DNA of 64,000 nucleotides from Solicoccozyma terricola (taxonomy: Eukaryota > Basidiomycota > Tremellomycetes > Filobasidiales > Piskurozymaceae). Shown here one piece after another: positions 23,112-35,733 of the stretch (positions are counted from its first letter, which is position 1; every line of letters begins with the position of its first letter). The stretch spans positions 1,033,446 to 1,097,445 of the forward strand of contig BCLD01000007.1 of NCBI GenBank assembly GCA_001600875.1, in the 5' to 3' direction. The notes beneath the pieces were generated by a model. It worked only from the letters and a program-made list of their open reading frames with translations, was not told the origin of the DNA and made no database searches. A program made the position numbers and the translations under genes.

Positions 23112-24332
23112 TCAAGCGAGTTTAGGCAGAGCGTTCTATCAGTAAGAGCCGTCAGTAGCTATTCCTTTAACGTTGTATCCAACATCTTACGTCCCAACGT
23201 ACTCTTATCATTAGGCTGATCCGATGTCCTGGAACGAGTGGTTCACCATTCCACTTTGAATCACAATAAGGTAAAATCGAGTGCTTGTATTGATATCGAA
23301 TCGAGTCTCTTTTTGTCGGAGGCGTTGTCCAGTTTAATCAATAAACCCACGAACAAATGACGGGATTTCGGGGGTTTAGTTTTTACTCACTGTTGAATGT
23401 AGACCGATCCACTTTTCAATAAGATTTCCCAACCGTCCTTATCTCCTTGATGGTTGTCCCTTTCCAATCTCATGATCCTATCTGCTCCAAGCGATACACC
23501 AATGATGATACTCCCACTTGCTTCCACATTATCTACATGTGGTAAGATACAACCTCGAGAGCTGAGATGGAGAACGTGTGCTGTAGTTTGTGGAGGTTGG
23601 ATGAAAGGGGCGACGGCGTCAGGGTTAGTGGTGGTGAGGTTGGATCGTGGAATAACGTGTGGTGGATCCCGAAGAGATTGTGATGAGGTGGGATCGGAGG
23701 GTAGTAGAGAGTAGATTCGGGATAGGATGGATGGGTAGAGAGGAGATATGGAAGGGAGAGTTGGTGGTGGGAATGTGGATAAGATGGATTCGCGGTAGTT
23801 TGTGATCACCGAATCGAAGTGGCCCTGACGGGAAAAAAAAAAAAGGGAAAATGTCGGTTGGTGTTTTGGGTTTTGGGATGGGTCTTTTGGAAACGAGCAA
23901 CAATGATCTCACCTCTTCGAAACCATATTCTGAATCTGCTTCGAATAGTGATTGGAGCTGGTCATGTGTTGACAGACTTTCTTGACGAGTATCTTGGTTG
24001 ATAATCGGATCATCGCCTACTCTCCTTCGTCTCCTTCGTTTCTTTCTCGAATCAACACGATCAAGCTTCCATAATGCGAGTGTGATCAATGCAGCTTGTT
24101 CTTCATGATTGAGGAAGTTGGGGTAGATGGTGAAGTCGGTTGGAGATGGTTGAGATGGTGATGGTGCGATTGGACGTGGTGCCAACGAGCGAATGAACGG
24201 AGATGGGTCGAGTAAATGATGTCGATCAGTGGAGAGGGAACGATGGAGGGTATGGGAATGACAACGTTGCCATCGACTTGAGGAACGCAGGAGATGCTTG
24301 CCTGATGCTGTCGCTGCAGAGAGCAATTGCAT
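23112..24332 (-). CDS. ALKBH7-like Fe(II)/2-oxoglutarate dioxygenase, probably mitochondrial
   Basis: AlkB-family oxygenase. The chosen ATG at 24332 gives MQLLSAATASGKHLLRSSSR, rich in Arg/Ser/Leu, like a mitochondrial presequence. The catalytic double-stranded beta-helix shows HVDN (His-x-Asp iron ligands) followed by SGSIIIGVSLGADRIMRL. The next exon gives DSIRYQYKHSILPY with the distal His ligand. The exon after that reads WNGEPLVPGHRISLMIR, where R-x5-R is the 2-oxoglutarate-binding pair. The end is NALPKLA, TGA at 23112-23114. The spacing resembles ALKBH7, which acts in mitochondria and is linked to necrosis and fatty-acid metabolism in mammals; the substrate is unknown. Divergent from DHFR. 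Confidence 0.85.
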
Positions 24333-24498
24333 GTCTTGCCGATGAAGTATGGACAAGAATTGTTCCAGCTGTGTGGGAAGAGTCGGTCGTGAAGGTGTGT
24401 TGGGAGCCCCGGACGATGTTCAACGACCATCATCCCATCAACATCATCATCACGACCACTATCACCACCACCACCACCATCCCCTCATCCACACCACC
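24333..24498. promoter_or_regulatory. Short bidirectional promoter, ALKBH7-like / DHFR
   Basis: Only 166 nt separate the two start codons, so the genes must share promoter sequence. It contains a CATCATCACGACCACTATCACC-type CA/CCA-rich stretch reading into the DHFR leader (24430-24498). Confidence 0.55.
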
Positions 24499-25440
<942 letters not shown>

Positions 25441-25640
25441 GGATGATTGGGACGTGGTGGGGAGTGGTTGATCAGTGGGTCATGGGGTCATGTCTGCTGG
25501 GGTGATGGAGATAGATATATGTATACACATCCATGGATGGATGGCCTGAGCAGCATGTGATCGAATCCATCGAGACGCGTCAGACAACACCGAGCGATAC
25601 AGCGAATCATACATCCAGGCATCCAGACATACATCCAGCC

Positions 25641-27861
25641 ATGGTCAAGAACCTCACAGCTCTCGTCGTAGGACTCGTCCTCGTCGCCAGCTTCACCCTC
25701 GCAACTCGACAAGTCCCAATCTACGTGAGCATCGTATCCACACCGACCGACCGACTCCCACCCCACCCGCGCTCACATTCGCCCCGTTCTCAACTTCCCA
25801 TAGGACAATGATATCGCGAGCTCTACAATCATTCGCAAGCTATCAGCTATTAAAAGCGCTGCACATCCAATAGATCACTCCAGTTTTATGACATGGGCGT
25901 TCCAGAAGCTGTTTCCGTTCAATGCTAGGTGGAATTCGGGTGAGTGAGAGGATGGACGATTGGTGTGTGGATATGATTTCTGATGGTTTGATAAAACCGG
26001 TCGTTTTTCAGTCTTGGCTACTTTTTATATTTCATCGTAAGGATGGGAAACCACGATTGGGGGGGGGTCTTTTTATTGCGTTTCCCTCTACTGACTTGAG
26101 AGCGTGTGTGTGTGTGTGTGATCACATCAGGTTCCCAAACTTCATCTTGGCCCTTGTTCCAGCCGATGTAAGCCAACGTCGAGACACCTTTTCACAAATG
26201 TCCTCTTTTCACGTTTCCTGACGCTCTCTCTTCCCCCCTTCTCCCCTCCCCCCTCCCCACCCCTTCTTACATACAGCTCGATCCAGCATCCCTCAACACC
26301 ATGATCGCATTCGCTACAGGTGGTCTACTAGGTGACGTTTGTCTTCATCTCATTCCACATAGTTTCATGGGTGAGAATGGAACAGGAGAAGTATCGGGAC
26401 ATGGACAAGTCAGGTTTATCATGGTTGAGGAGAAAAGGAATATTATAATCGGAGTGAGCAGTTTGGGAGATTTGGGGGGGGGGGGGGGGGTGGGGTGGAT
26501 AGATTGAAGGGGAGGAAATCTTGCTGATTTAGTTCTCCGGTTTTGGGAACGGGTGGGGATTTTCACTTTGTATAGGGTGCTATTTTCTTGGGTTTCTTTG
26601 CGTTTTTTTTCTTGGATAAAACGATGAGAGTGCTTAGTGCGACAACAGGAGAAGATTCACATTCACATTCACATTCACATTCACATACTCCACTTTCTAT
26701 GAAATCATCTACTGTTGATGATTCTCCGATTGGGAAATCATCGGCGGTGGATGATGGGTTAGATTTGGATGGTGTGAGATTGAGATCGAAGAATGGGATC
26801 GTGAATGGGAATTCGAAGGAGAAGGAGGAAGAGGAGGAGGAGGAGGAGGAGGAGGAGGAGAAGACGAAGAAGAAACAACCTAGTTCGAGTTTGGAACTAA
26901 GTGCTTATTTGAATTTGTTTGGTGATTTTAGTAAGTGAGGCGGGGGGGGAATGTGTGTTGTCTCTCATCATCCCACCGGGATTCAAGCTGAAGATTTCTT
27001 CCATCTAACTTGACATGTTCAGCGCATAACATCACAGACGGTTTGGTGAGTTTGTGTGTGTGTTACGAATATGTGCAATAAATTGCAATTGAACATTATA
27101 CCTCGTCATTCCCTCAGGCTATGGCTGCTTCATTCTATGCATCACCGCAATTAGGCGCCATTTCAACTTTCGCTACCTTCTGTCATGAGATTCCTCACGA
27201 GGTGAGTTTTTTGGCCTTTTCCCGGTATTAGAACTGTGGCTGATCATTTTTTCTTTCTCTTCTTCGAACCTTCTTTTTTGTAGATTGCCGATTACTCCAT
27301 CCTTATAAAATCCGGATTCACAAAACGACAAGCCATGTCTTCTCAATTCCTCACAGCCGGAGGTGCATTCCTCGGTACATTCCTTGGTATATGGATCGCA
27401 GAAGGTTCCGGATTGGGTGATATTTCAGATAAAGGAACGATCGATAAGGGTGTAGATCTAGCTGCCATCGTAGCTGGAAAAGCGGTGGGGATATTGGGTA
27501 CGAGTGTGAGACCGGCTGATTTGGTTATTCCTGCTACGGCTGGAGGTGAGTTTCTCGCGTACACTCGAAGGGGCGGGTTGGGCGGTTGGGCGGTTGGGCG
27601 GTTGGGGTTGGGTTCTGCGCTGACGATTCCAACGTGGGGCTCGGTGTTAGGGTTTCTCTACATTGCAAGTGTATCGGTCATCCCAGAACTGCTAGCGGAG
27701 AGTAAGAGTGGTAAGCAGGCCATGAAGGAGGTGAGTTTGAGGGAGGGCACTGAGGGTGAGTACAATGTTAGTGAGAGGCTGATGAAAGTACGATTTTGGT
27801 CCAGTTCGTGTTCATGGTATTTGGTGTGTTTGTGATGGGATTCCTGGCATGGAACGAGTGA
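25641..27861 (+). CDS. ZIP-family zinc transporter, Ke4/ZIP7 type
   Basis: Moves zinc out of the secretory pathway into the cytosol if it behaves like ZIP7/Yke4. A signal-like N-terminus (NLTALVVGLVLVASFTLA) precedes membrane segments: MIAFATGGLLGDVCLHLIPH, then AIFLGFFAFFFLDKTM. The cytosolic loop holds a (SerHis)5 tract coded by CATTCA repeats at 26660-26690, and an acidic run coded by GAG/GAA at 26820-26860. The hallmark metal sites follow: HNITDGLAMAASF and CHEIPHEIADY. Further segments: GAFLGTFLGIWIAEGSG, GGFLYIASVSVIPELL and FVFMVFGVFVMGFLAWNE, TGA at 27859-27861. Several introns contain G runs (26474-26490 is 17 G). Confidence 0.9.
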
Positions 27862-28070
27862 TAGAAGGGACAGGGACAGGGACAGGGACATGGACATGGA
27901 TATGGTATAGAGACATATCGACGATGAGCATGATGACGCGTAGAAGATTGATTCGTCATCATTCCACTTCCCCACTTTAGTTGCCGGTCATCATCTTATC
28001 GTGTATACTTCCTCCCTCCCCCCCCTCCAACCTCATCCATCACATCCACCTACTGGCTGTTATCCCACGT

Positions 28071-31000
28071 ATGGCAGCGATCACCCGGCATGCGGCGATG
28101 GACCGAGTCCGAAAGCAATCAGCCATCCTCGCCAAACTGTACGGGAAACATAGACCAGTGATACAAAGAATCCTCACCAGTAAGCAAAGGTGTACCCGAA
28201 TACACAGACAATTGAAATTCTGGATTCTGAATCGATCACCGGCGACCTTCCAGTCGGTTTCGTTTGTTATGCTCTCGGTTCTACAGTATCTGGATTGACA
28301 GGTACACACTCAGTTCCAAGAAGGAGACGTGAACCATCAGAGAAAGAAAAGGCAATACATGATAGTAATTTGAAACGTGGTGTGAAGAGTGAGCAAAAGA
28401 GAAAGGGTGTCGTCTGGTCGAGCTATCCACCCCGAGTCCATGTCATCGCTAAAGCAGGGGGATTTTCTTCGTTTTGAACAGGTAGCAGACATCAAAAAGT
28501 GACCGTAGACGCAGCTTTTTTCGCCAAGCTCAAACGACTCCTCCGTATTGTTATTCCAGGATGGAGAACGAAAGAAGCATTGATGCTTGGAATGCATAGT
28601 ATGTTTCTGGTTATGAGGACGATGTTGAGTCTTTATGTTGCGGATCTAGATGGCAGGTGAGGAGGGTGTTTTTCATTTCGCAACCACGGGGAACAACAGC
28701 GGACGCTCATCAACCAACGGCGCACGGCGCACAATTCAGGATCGTATCGTCGCTTGTGAGATCTCAACTCAGAGTATTCCTTCTCAATCTCGTCAAATGG
28801 CTTGCAATCGCGGTTCCTGCGTGTTATTGTAATGCAATGTTGGAATTCTTACAAGCAAAGTTATCAATCGCTTATCGAACCAGGTGAAGTCTTGTCTCGC
28901 GTTCGAAAGGGCCGGGGGGGGGGGGGATGTCGATTACTGAATTTGATACCTTCTCTACGATCAGATTGACGGATTATGTGTTGAATGAGTATCTGGAGGA
29001 TAGTAAAGATGGAAAGGACGGTCAGATATTTTATAAGATGGGTTAGTAAGGGAAGATCACCGAACCCGGGTATCATATCATACCTAACTTGAATTTCACT
29101 CCTTACAGGTAACCTCGATGATCGGATAAAGAACGCTGATCAGTGCGTATGCTCTGAATCAAATAATAATTATAAAAAGCCATTGGGTGGTGGGGCTGAT
29201 TGGACTTTTCCTTTTGCCAAAAATGTTAGAATGATCACCGTCGACATCCAACGTTTCGCAAATCAGTTGGCTGCGATTTACTCCAACATAGCAAAACCCA
29301 TATTAGACGTCGTGTGAGTTTTAAAAAAAAACCCCTTGATCTCCTCCCGAACCTTTCCTCAGTACGCTAATTCGCAAACACGGGTAGACTTTACAATTAC
29401 CAACTTTCTCAAAACGTCGGTGCAGAGGGTCTGGTGGTATTGACTGTGTTTGTGCAATTGAGCGCTAGACTTTGTAAGTGTGTTCAACAGGGTTCTGGGG
29501 TGACGGCTAGCTGATTGGGATCTGTGGTTGATTTTGGAACACTAGTGAAAGCGCTTACTCCGCCGTTCGGGACATACGCAGCTTATGAAGGTGCGCGCCG
29601 TTTGCATGTTTGAGATTTCGGAGAGGGTTTGCTGGTATGCTGATAAAGGAGAGACGACAGCTACTTTGGAAGGAGAATATCGATTTACTCATGCTCGGCT
29701 TATTGAATCATGTGAGTCGTGGCGTTTGTATCTATACTTTAATTTACTTTAATCTCTGAAGCTCACAAATTTGGTCATCTCTTATATCAGCCGAGGAAAT
29801 TGCTTTTTATCGTGGCGAAGATTACGAGAAGAATGTGATTGAAAGAGGTTATTTCGCGTTGGTGAAGCATGTCAATCGAGTTTTAAGAATGCGGGTATGG
29901 CATGGTATGCTCGAGGAAGGAATTGTCAAGTGGCTTTGGGGTAGCTTCGGAGTGAGTTAATGAGGAGCTAAGCCGGCGAGTGGATCAGCTTACCTTAACA
30001 CGTTCTTGGTCAGCTTTGCATCTGCGCCATCCCCGTATTTATCAAGCTCCCAAATATGCCGTCGATCTCAGATCTCGGAGGGAGAACAGAGGGTGAGCAA
30101 GGAAGACTGTTTGTGGGATTGTCACATTTATCGATGTAGACACTCTCCTCTTCTAGGTTTCGTCACCAATCGCCGCTTGCTGCTTTCATCAAGTGATGCT
30201 TTCGGACGAGTCATGTACTCTTACAAGGTGAGTGGGCGGGTCTGGCGGAAAATAACTCTCTCAATTTACAACCGTTCCCCTTCGTAGGAACTCGCCGAAC
30301 TCGCTGGATACACAGCCAGGGTGGCATTACTGCTAGACACCATCGACGAGGTAAAGCAAGGGAAGTATCAGAAGAACCTTGTTAGCTCAGCTGGCATTGA
30401 AGAGCATGCAGCGGGTAAGCCCGTGCGATTTTCAGCAAAGATTCAAAATTGACTCTCTGGCCATTCTTCTCACAGTACTTCAGGGCCGCGGCACAGTCGA
30501 GGAGTCGGACGACATTGTGTTGGAAAACGTTCCTATTGTCAGCCCAAATGGAGACGTCCTGGTCAAAAGTCTCAGCTTCAGCATTAAGCGAGGGGATAGT
30601 TTGGTCGTTCAAGGACCCAATGGATGCGGAAAGAGCAGTCTCTTTCGCATCCTTGGTGGTCTGTGGCCAGTCTATGGTGAGGGAGGGCATGTCGCACCGG
30701 TTCACTCGTCGCTCTCCACTGACGGCGTGATTGTTCTACAGGAGGCCGGGTTTCGAAACCGCCTGCGGATCAGTTTGCATACATCCCGCAGAGACCTTAC
30801 CTCTCCGCAGGTACCCTGCGTGATCAAATCATCTACCCGCACGATCGGCAGATGATGATCAGCAAGGGCGTGACCGATGCAGACTTGATGAAGATCTTGG
30901 AGCTGCTTCAGATGGAGCATATTGTGGAGAGAGAAGGTGGTTGGGATAGCGTGAGGGAATGGAGAGATGCTCTGTCTGGTGGGTGATCGTCAGCCCGGAA

Positions 31001-31523
31001 TGAGAAAATCGATAGCTCATGCCCTGTGCTCTTCCACAGGCGGAGACCAGCAACGTGTGGCAATGGCGAGGTTATTCTACCATAAACCAGCGTATGCCAT
31101 CCTCGACGAATCTACCGCTGCAGTCACCCTGACTGTCGAGAAGGCTATGTACGAGCAAGCCGCTGGTGAGTTGGTAGAAGTATTTTCATCACCGCCGACG
31201 CCGACGCTGACTTGTGAGCACTATTCAGCGTTGGGTATCACCCTTTTGACAGTATCTCACCGACCTTCGCTGTAAGTCCCGCTGATGTCTGCACCTGAAC
31301 CCTACTTTAACCCCCTGTGCATAGCATTCAATATCACAAGTTCATCCTTGAATTCGACGGCCAAGGTGGATACGTCTTTGCCAACATCGAAGCACCCGAG
31401 CAACGACTGGCCTTGCAAGAGGAGAAACAAGCGTTGGAAGTGAAGTTGGCAGAAGTTCCTAAGCTGCAGCACAAGCTTGAAGAGCTCAAGATCCTCAAGC
31501 AGGAGCGAGAAAGGCGGGATTAA
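28071..31523 (+). CDS. Peroxisomal ABC half-transporter, ALDP/ABCD (Pxa) type
   Basis: Imports fatty acyl-CoA into peroxisomes as a dimer. The start at 28071 gives [16 protein letters not shown]. The membrane domain has [38 protein letters not shown], the family loop [17 protein letters not shown] and an EAA-like [13 protein letters not shown] with [14 protein letters not shown]. The ATPase domain shows Walker [10 protein letters not shown], a Q-loop in [20 protein letters not shown], the signature [14 protein letters not shown], Walker [10 protein letters not shown] and the H-loop SHRPSL. A C-terminal coiled coil ([20 protein letters not shown]) ends ERERRD, TAA at 31521-31523. The segment after Walker B reads AAVTLTVEK where most members have SAVSIDVE. 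About fifteen short introns. The partner half-transporter is not in the window. Confidence 0.92.
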
Positions 31524-31613
31524 GATCGATTGTTTTTGTTTTTGTTTTTAGTTCATGCTAGTTGTAAATTTTACATTGACGCTCGGTGGGGTTCACACCC
31601 CATAGCAAGTTCG

Positions 31614-34094
31614 TTACCATTCCAATGGCGGTGACGACATTTCCATGTCATCGCCAGATTTTGCTAACGACTGCGCGGGAAGGAAATGCCGCCTTCTGAC
31701 GGACAACGTCCCCATCTCCTCTGGCCAGAACACCTCCAGCTCATCGTTGACCACTCCTGGAACATTCCCCCAACCTCCGAGAGCATTGATGAGGACTCGT
31801 TTACTACCTGCGCAAACCCAGGTAATGTCCTCGAGACCCCAAAGTTCTTGGATGCTCACTTCGCCCACACGCCAACGTTCCATGACCTCGAGGACGAGTC
31901 TGCGAATGTCAGCGGTCTGTTGAGGTCGGCAGAGACCACGTCGGACGGCTGCACCGACACCGCGAGGTTCGTGAATATGACGAGCGGCGAGTCTGTAGAG
32001 GTATGGAGCTACGTTTCAGCGGATATGATTGCGGATTTTGTGGGAGGAGAAGATTCAGACGACTGACCGATGAGGATGTAACGCTTCCCCTCCACCAGGC
32101 ATGAATGGTAAAGCTGCCGTTCTGATACTCCTAGGTGACCGCGTTGGGTTGCTCTCGAGTTTGAACACAGCTGTTTGCGTCGCGTACAATGGACGACTCC
32201 GATCGTTATCGTGATACGAGGGTTGTGAAGAGATGCCAACACCGCTGATCTCGCAGGAGTATCCCCATTCTGATGGTGAGGAAGAAAACACCCCCTTCCT
32301 CCAGTCAGTAAAAGCGTGGGAACAACCGAGACGACCGGTCGTCACGTACCTTCAGCACCATCACACCAATTTGCAAACTCCTTTTCTGTCATTTCGAACT
32401 TGTGATCCGAGTGCTGAAGGAGGGGCGGAGGCGAGGCGAGGCACTATCAGCATCGAGTGGGTTCTTTCCTTGTGGTCTCCCCGCAACACTCACTCTGAAA
32501 ACCCGATCCGTTCTCCTAGAAGGATCAGGAAACCCTTTCTTCATGATAGGATGATCATGTTCATGCTCTGCGGCTCTTGGGAATTTGGCATTAAACTGAA
32601 AGAAAAAGACGGTTTAAGATCGAGGGAATGCGTGGTGATGAATGGAAGTGTAAGAGAGGACATACTTCAAAGTTGGGAGTGGTGATTAAAACTAATCGAG
32701 GACGAAGTGTTCCAAATACCATCTGTGGGAAAATATCCATCGACATTGGGTCGAGATGTTCGATTCTATCTCGCCGGGGGGGAAGGGGGGGGGGGGGGGG
32801 TTGTTAAGCAATCAGCCCGCGAATAACCGGCCCCGGGGGTTATATTCCATTCACTCACACTTCGGTAGCTACTATCGCTTCGAACCCTTCTAACCGATGA
32901 TTATGCCTCTCCAACCCTCCTTGCCAGATCTCAACCTCGAGTCGTTGCCACTGATCGTCGTCCGAATCCATCAGTTATCAATACACTTCTCGTCAACATG
33001 CCCCACGAAAACACCACCACCACCCGTCACACTCACCCTCGGTGGAATGTAAGCCCTGGAAGGACCATCGATTTGCATACTATCATCGCCTACAGGGGTA
33101 GATGTATCTACCTCCGATGACTCGAGCGACGACAACGACGACGACGACGGAGGCGGTGCGGTTGCAGCTACTGCTTTTGGGATGACTGCTGGGTCGATAT
33201 CGAGACCTGCTACACGCTGAGGGGGGGGGGGGGGGAGGGGACACGATCGAAAACGAAAGAGGAAAGAAAAAAAAAAAAACACGAGATTTCAGTACCCAAT
33301 GATCGTGGTTAAGTTCCCGGGTAACCGCCGCCTCAACTCACATTCAAGAACAATTCACTGAGTTTTTTCGGTCGAGTTGTAGGTTCATCTACTACTATTC
33401 CGTCACCATTCCTTTCTTTATCTTCGTCTTCCGAGTTTGATGAACGACGACGATGTCCATATCTAGGTCTTGATCGTGATCTAGAGTTTGATCTTACCGA
33501 TGACGATCTACCTACGCGTTTTCTTGATTGATGAACGTGACGATGGTTATTAGACGTCGATGTGGACGTCGACGTTGTGGCTGTGGTTGTGGTTGTTGCT
33601 GTCTCATCCTCGGATCTTTGTTCCTCGATGAGCTTTTCAGGTATGGTAGAAGCAGGTTGACATAGTGCTCTTAATAATTCACCAGTACCACAACCGATTT
33701 CCAACACCGATGTTACGTGTTCTTTTCTTAAAACGTCCATTGCCCAATGTTGTCTTTGAGCTGATAATTGAGGTTGGAAAGTAACACCTACATCTTGAAG
33801 TTTCTCTACCATTGATATTTCAGACTGGTGATGTGCGGAAGTGGAGAGGGCTACTGGAGACATTAAGGAAGGATCGTATGCTGGATCGAGGGATATATCC
33901 ATGTCCTGGTCATTCCCAGTTTGTATCGTGTTGATATTCGTATCGATTTGGGGAGCGGCGGCGACGACGGCGGCGGGGGTGGTGGTGGTGGTGGTGTGTT
34001 GAGAAGTGGAAGTCTGTCCATCGTTATTGGAATGAGGGTTCGGCGTGGTGACTGGAGAAGAGGTGGCGAGAACTGCATGGAGGGAAGGTAGCAT
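31614..34094 (-). CDS. HEN1: HEN1-type small RNA 2'-O-methyltransferase
   Basis: Methylates the 3'-terminal ribose of small RNAs, protecting them in RNAi/piRNA pathways. SAM motif I is VLEIGCGTGELL. The metal-binding motif is rebuilt across an intron as ATEVIEHLDPMSMD (E-x-x-E-H). Then come MVFGTLRPRLVLITTPN, FEFNAKFPRAAEHEHDHP, and RTDRVFRHSDHKFEMT with the later catalytic His. Later exons: WGYSCEISGVGISSQP, then TAVFKLESNPTRS. The tail reads RRLVLEVMERWRVGEVS and ends SSPPLEW, TAA at 31614-31616. Two features are odd: an N-terminal extension of over 100 residues before the fold, and a long Ser/Arg-rich insert (RKRVGRSSSVRSNSRSRS...) between motif I and RVAGLDID. Introns at 32775-32800 and 33221-33235 carry G runs on the plus strand. 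Confidence 0.9.
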
Positions 34095-34444
34095 GATTGC
34101 GTTTTAGAATCGAGGGATTGCGTGCGTGTGGTGTTCCCCGCGAGTGGATACGGGGGGGGGGGGGGGGGGTGGAGTGGAAGGGAGAGTGAGTGGAATGAGT
34201 GACGGTGGATGTGGCGGTGGTGGTGGGGTGGTGGTGGATGCTGATGTGTCTACTGTGACGATGACTGTGGATGGGTGCTGGATGGTGTTGGACGGTGTTG
34301 GACCACCTTGGTTGGATGGAATCACGTGATCAGCAGCAACCAGCATTAACAGCATCAGCAGCAACATCCACCGTGGAACATTCGTACACCGTACACCGTA
34401 CACCGTACACCATCACACACCGCCCCCCTCCCCACCACCCCACC
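34095..34444. promoter_or_regulatory. Divergent promoter, HEN1 / FIS1
   Basis: About 350 nt between outward-facing starts. It holds an 18-nt G run (34152-34169), GGTGGTGG-type repeats, and three near-perfect copies of a 9-10-nt TACACCG(TA) unit at 34384-34413. C-rich sequence leads into the FIS1 ATG. No gene supported. Confidence 0.5.
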
Positions 34445-35462
34445 ATGCCAACAGATCTTCCATACGCAGCAGACGCAGAGGAATCCCTCGGATACGAGGA
34501 ACTGGATGTAAGTTCCCTTCCGCCGTATCGCAACGCTTTGGAACCGCGCCTAAGGCACCCCGCCCTGGCCCTCCCCTACCACTCCCCTCCCCCAACAGAT
34601 CCTACGCAATCAATATGAAAAAGAGATCAACCAGAACCATGTAACCACACAGACCAAGTTCAATTACGGTGAGCCAGTCCGCTCCATTTGTCTTTTTTTT
34701 CATTCCCCCGCTCTCGTAGGAACGAACGGAGACAAGCGCTGTGGAGTTTGGATTCGCTGAAAATGGGAATCCACCGATCTTTACTCGTCGGTACAGCATG
34801 GGGTCTTGTAAAGTCGCCTAAACGAGAACTTCAGACTGAAGGTATCAAGCTTCTTCAAGGTGAGTCTTCGGTTTCTTGGCTCTTTTGGGTTATTAGATCT
34901 AATCCGGGTATCTTCTCGCTTAACCCACGCAGATATCTACTCAACTGTCCCATCGCATCGTAGAGAATGTACTTACTACATAGCAATGGGTTACTATAAG
35001 CTTGGAAATTATGGTCATGCTAGGAAATTCAATGGCAAGTTCTTTTTAAAAACACCCTCATCATCCGTTCGATCAACCTCCCGTTGGGATATTCTAGGGC
35101 TGACGTATCGATCGATCTTTCCCCTTCCCCCCCTCTTCCTCCCATACAGACCTCCTCCTACACGTCGAACCATCTAATCTCCAAGCTCAATCTTTAGGTG
35201 CCCTAATAGACCGCGCAGAGACCAGAGAAGGGTACATCGGTATGTGGTGTTTTTCAATCCATATATCCCCCCCCCCCCCCCGAGGGCATTCATCCGCTGA
35301 CTGAGAAAACCCTGCATTCGATCTTCTCNCCCCCCTTCCCCCCCCCCCCCCTCCCAACCCCCTCTCTCTGGCGCTCTAGGCATTGGATTAGCAGCGGGAG
35401 CAGCGGCATTGGGAGGGTTGGTTTTGGCTGGAGTGATAAGGCAGGCTCAGAGGAAGAGATAG
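34445..35462 (+). CDS. FIS1: Mitochondrial fission protein Fis1
   Basis: Tail-anchored outer-membrane adaptor for mitochondrial and peroxisomal division. The reading MPTDLPYAADAEESLGYEEL is followed by the TPR-like bundle: QTKFNYAWGLVKS, GIKLLQDIYSTVPSHRREC, TYYIAMGYYKLGNYGHARKF and LLLHVEPSNLQAQSL. The C-terminal anchor IGLAAGAAALGGLVLAGVI is followed by RQAQRKR and TAG at 35460-35462. Length and layout match the family. An intron near 35267-35350 holds C runs and one unresolved base (N at 35329). Confidence 0.95.
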
Positions 35463-35733
35463 ATGGGAAAAGGGAGTTGGCTTATGGAGTTGGACGACAA
35501 CGACCATGATAATCAATGATTGAAGGTTTTCTTTTGAGGGCATGCCGTCGAATTAGGAAAAAATATATCTGTAATGTTGTCCGATATTGTATTCCCGTAT
35601 CTTTTTTTTGCGAATTTTCCATGCGTGTTGGCGTGGAAGAACAGAGAAAGGAATCATGATAATCTTTCGAGTCGGATTAGAATTTACAAACCTTATAAGA
35701 GCACACAAATTAACCGTACAATGTTCCCTCTTT

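Noticed and set aside
27861..28070. GGGACA repeats (27868-27900) as a separate element
   Set aside because: Only a short hexamer tract in the ZIP 3' UTR/ABCD promoter; nothing else supports a distinct feature.
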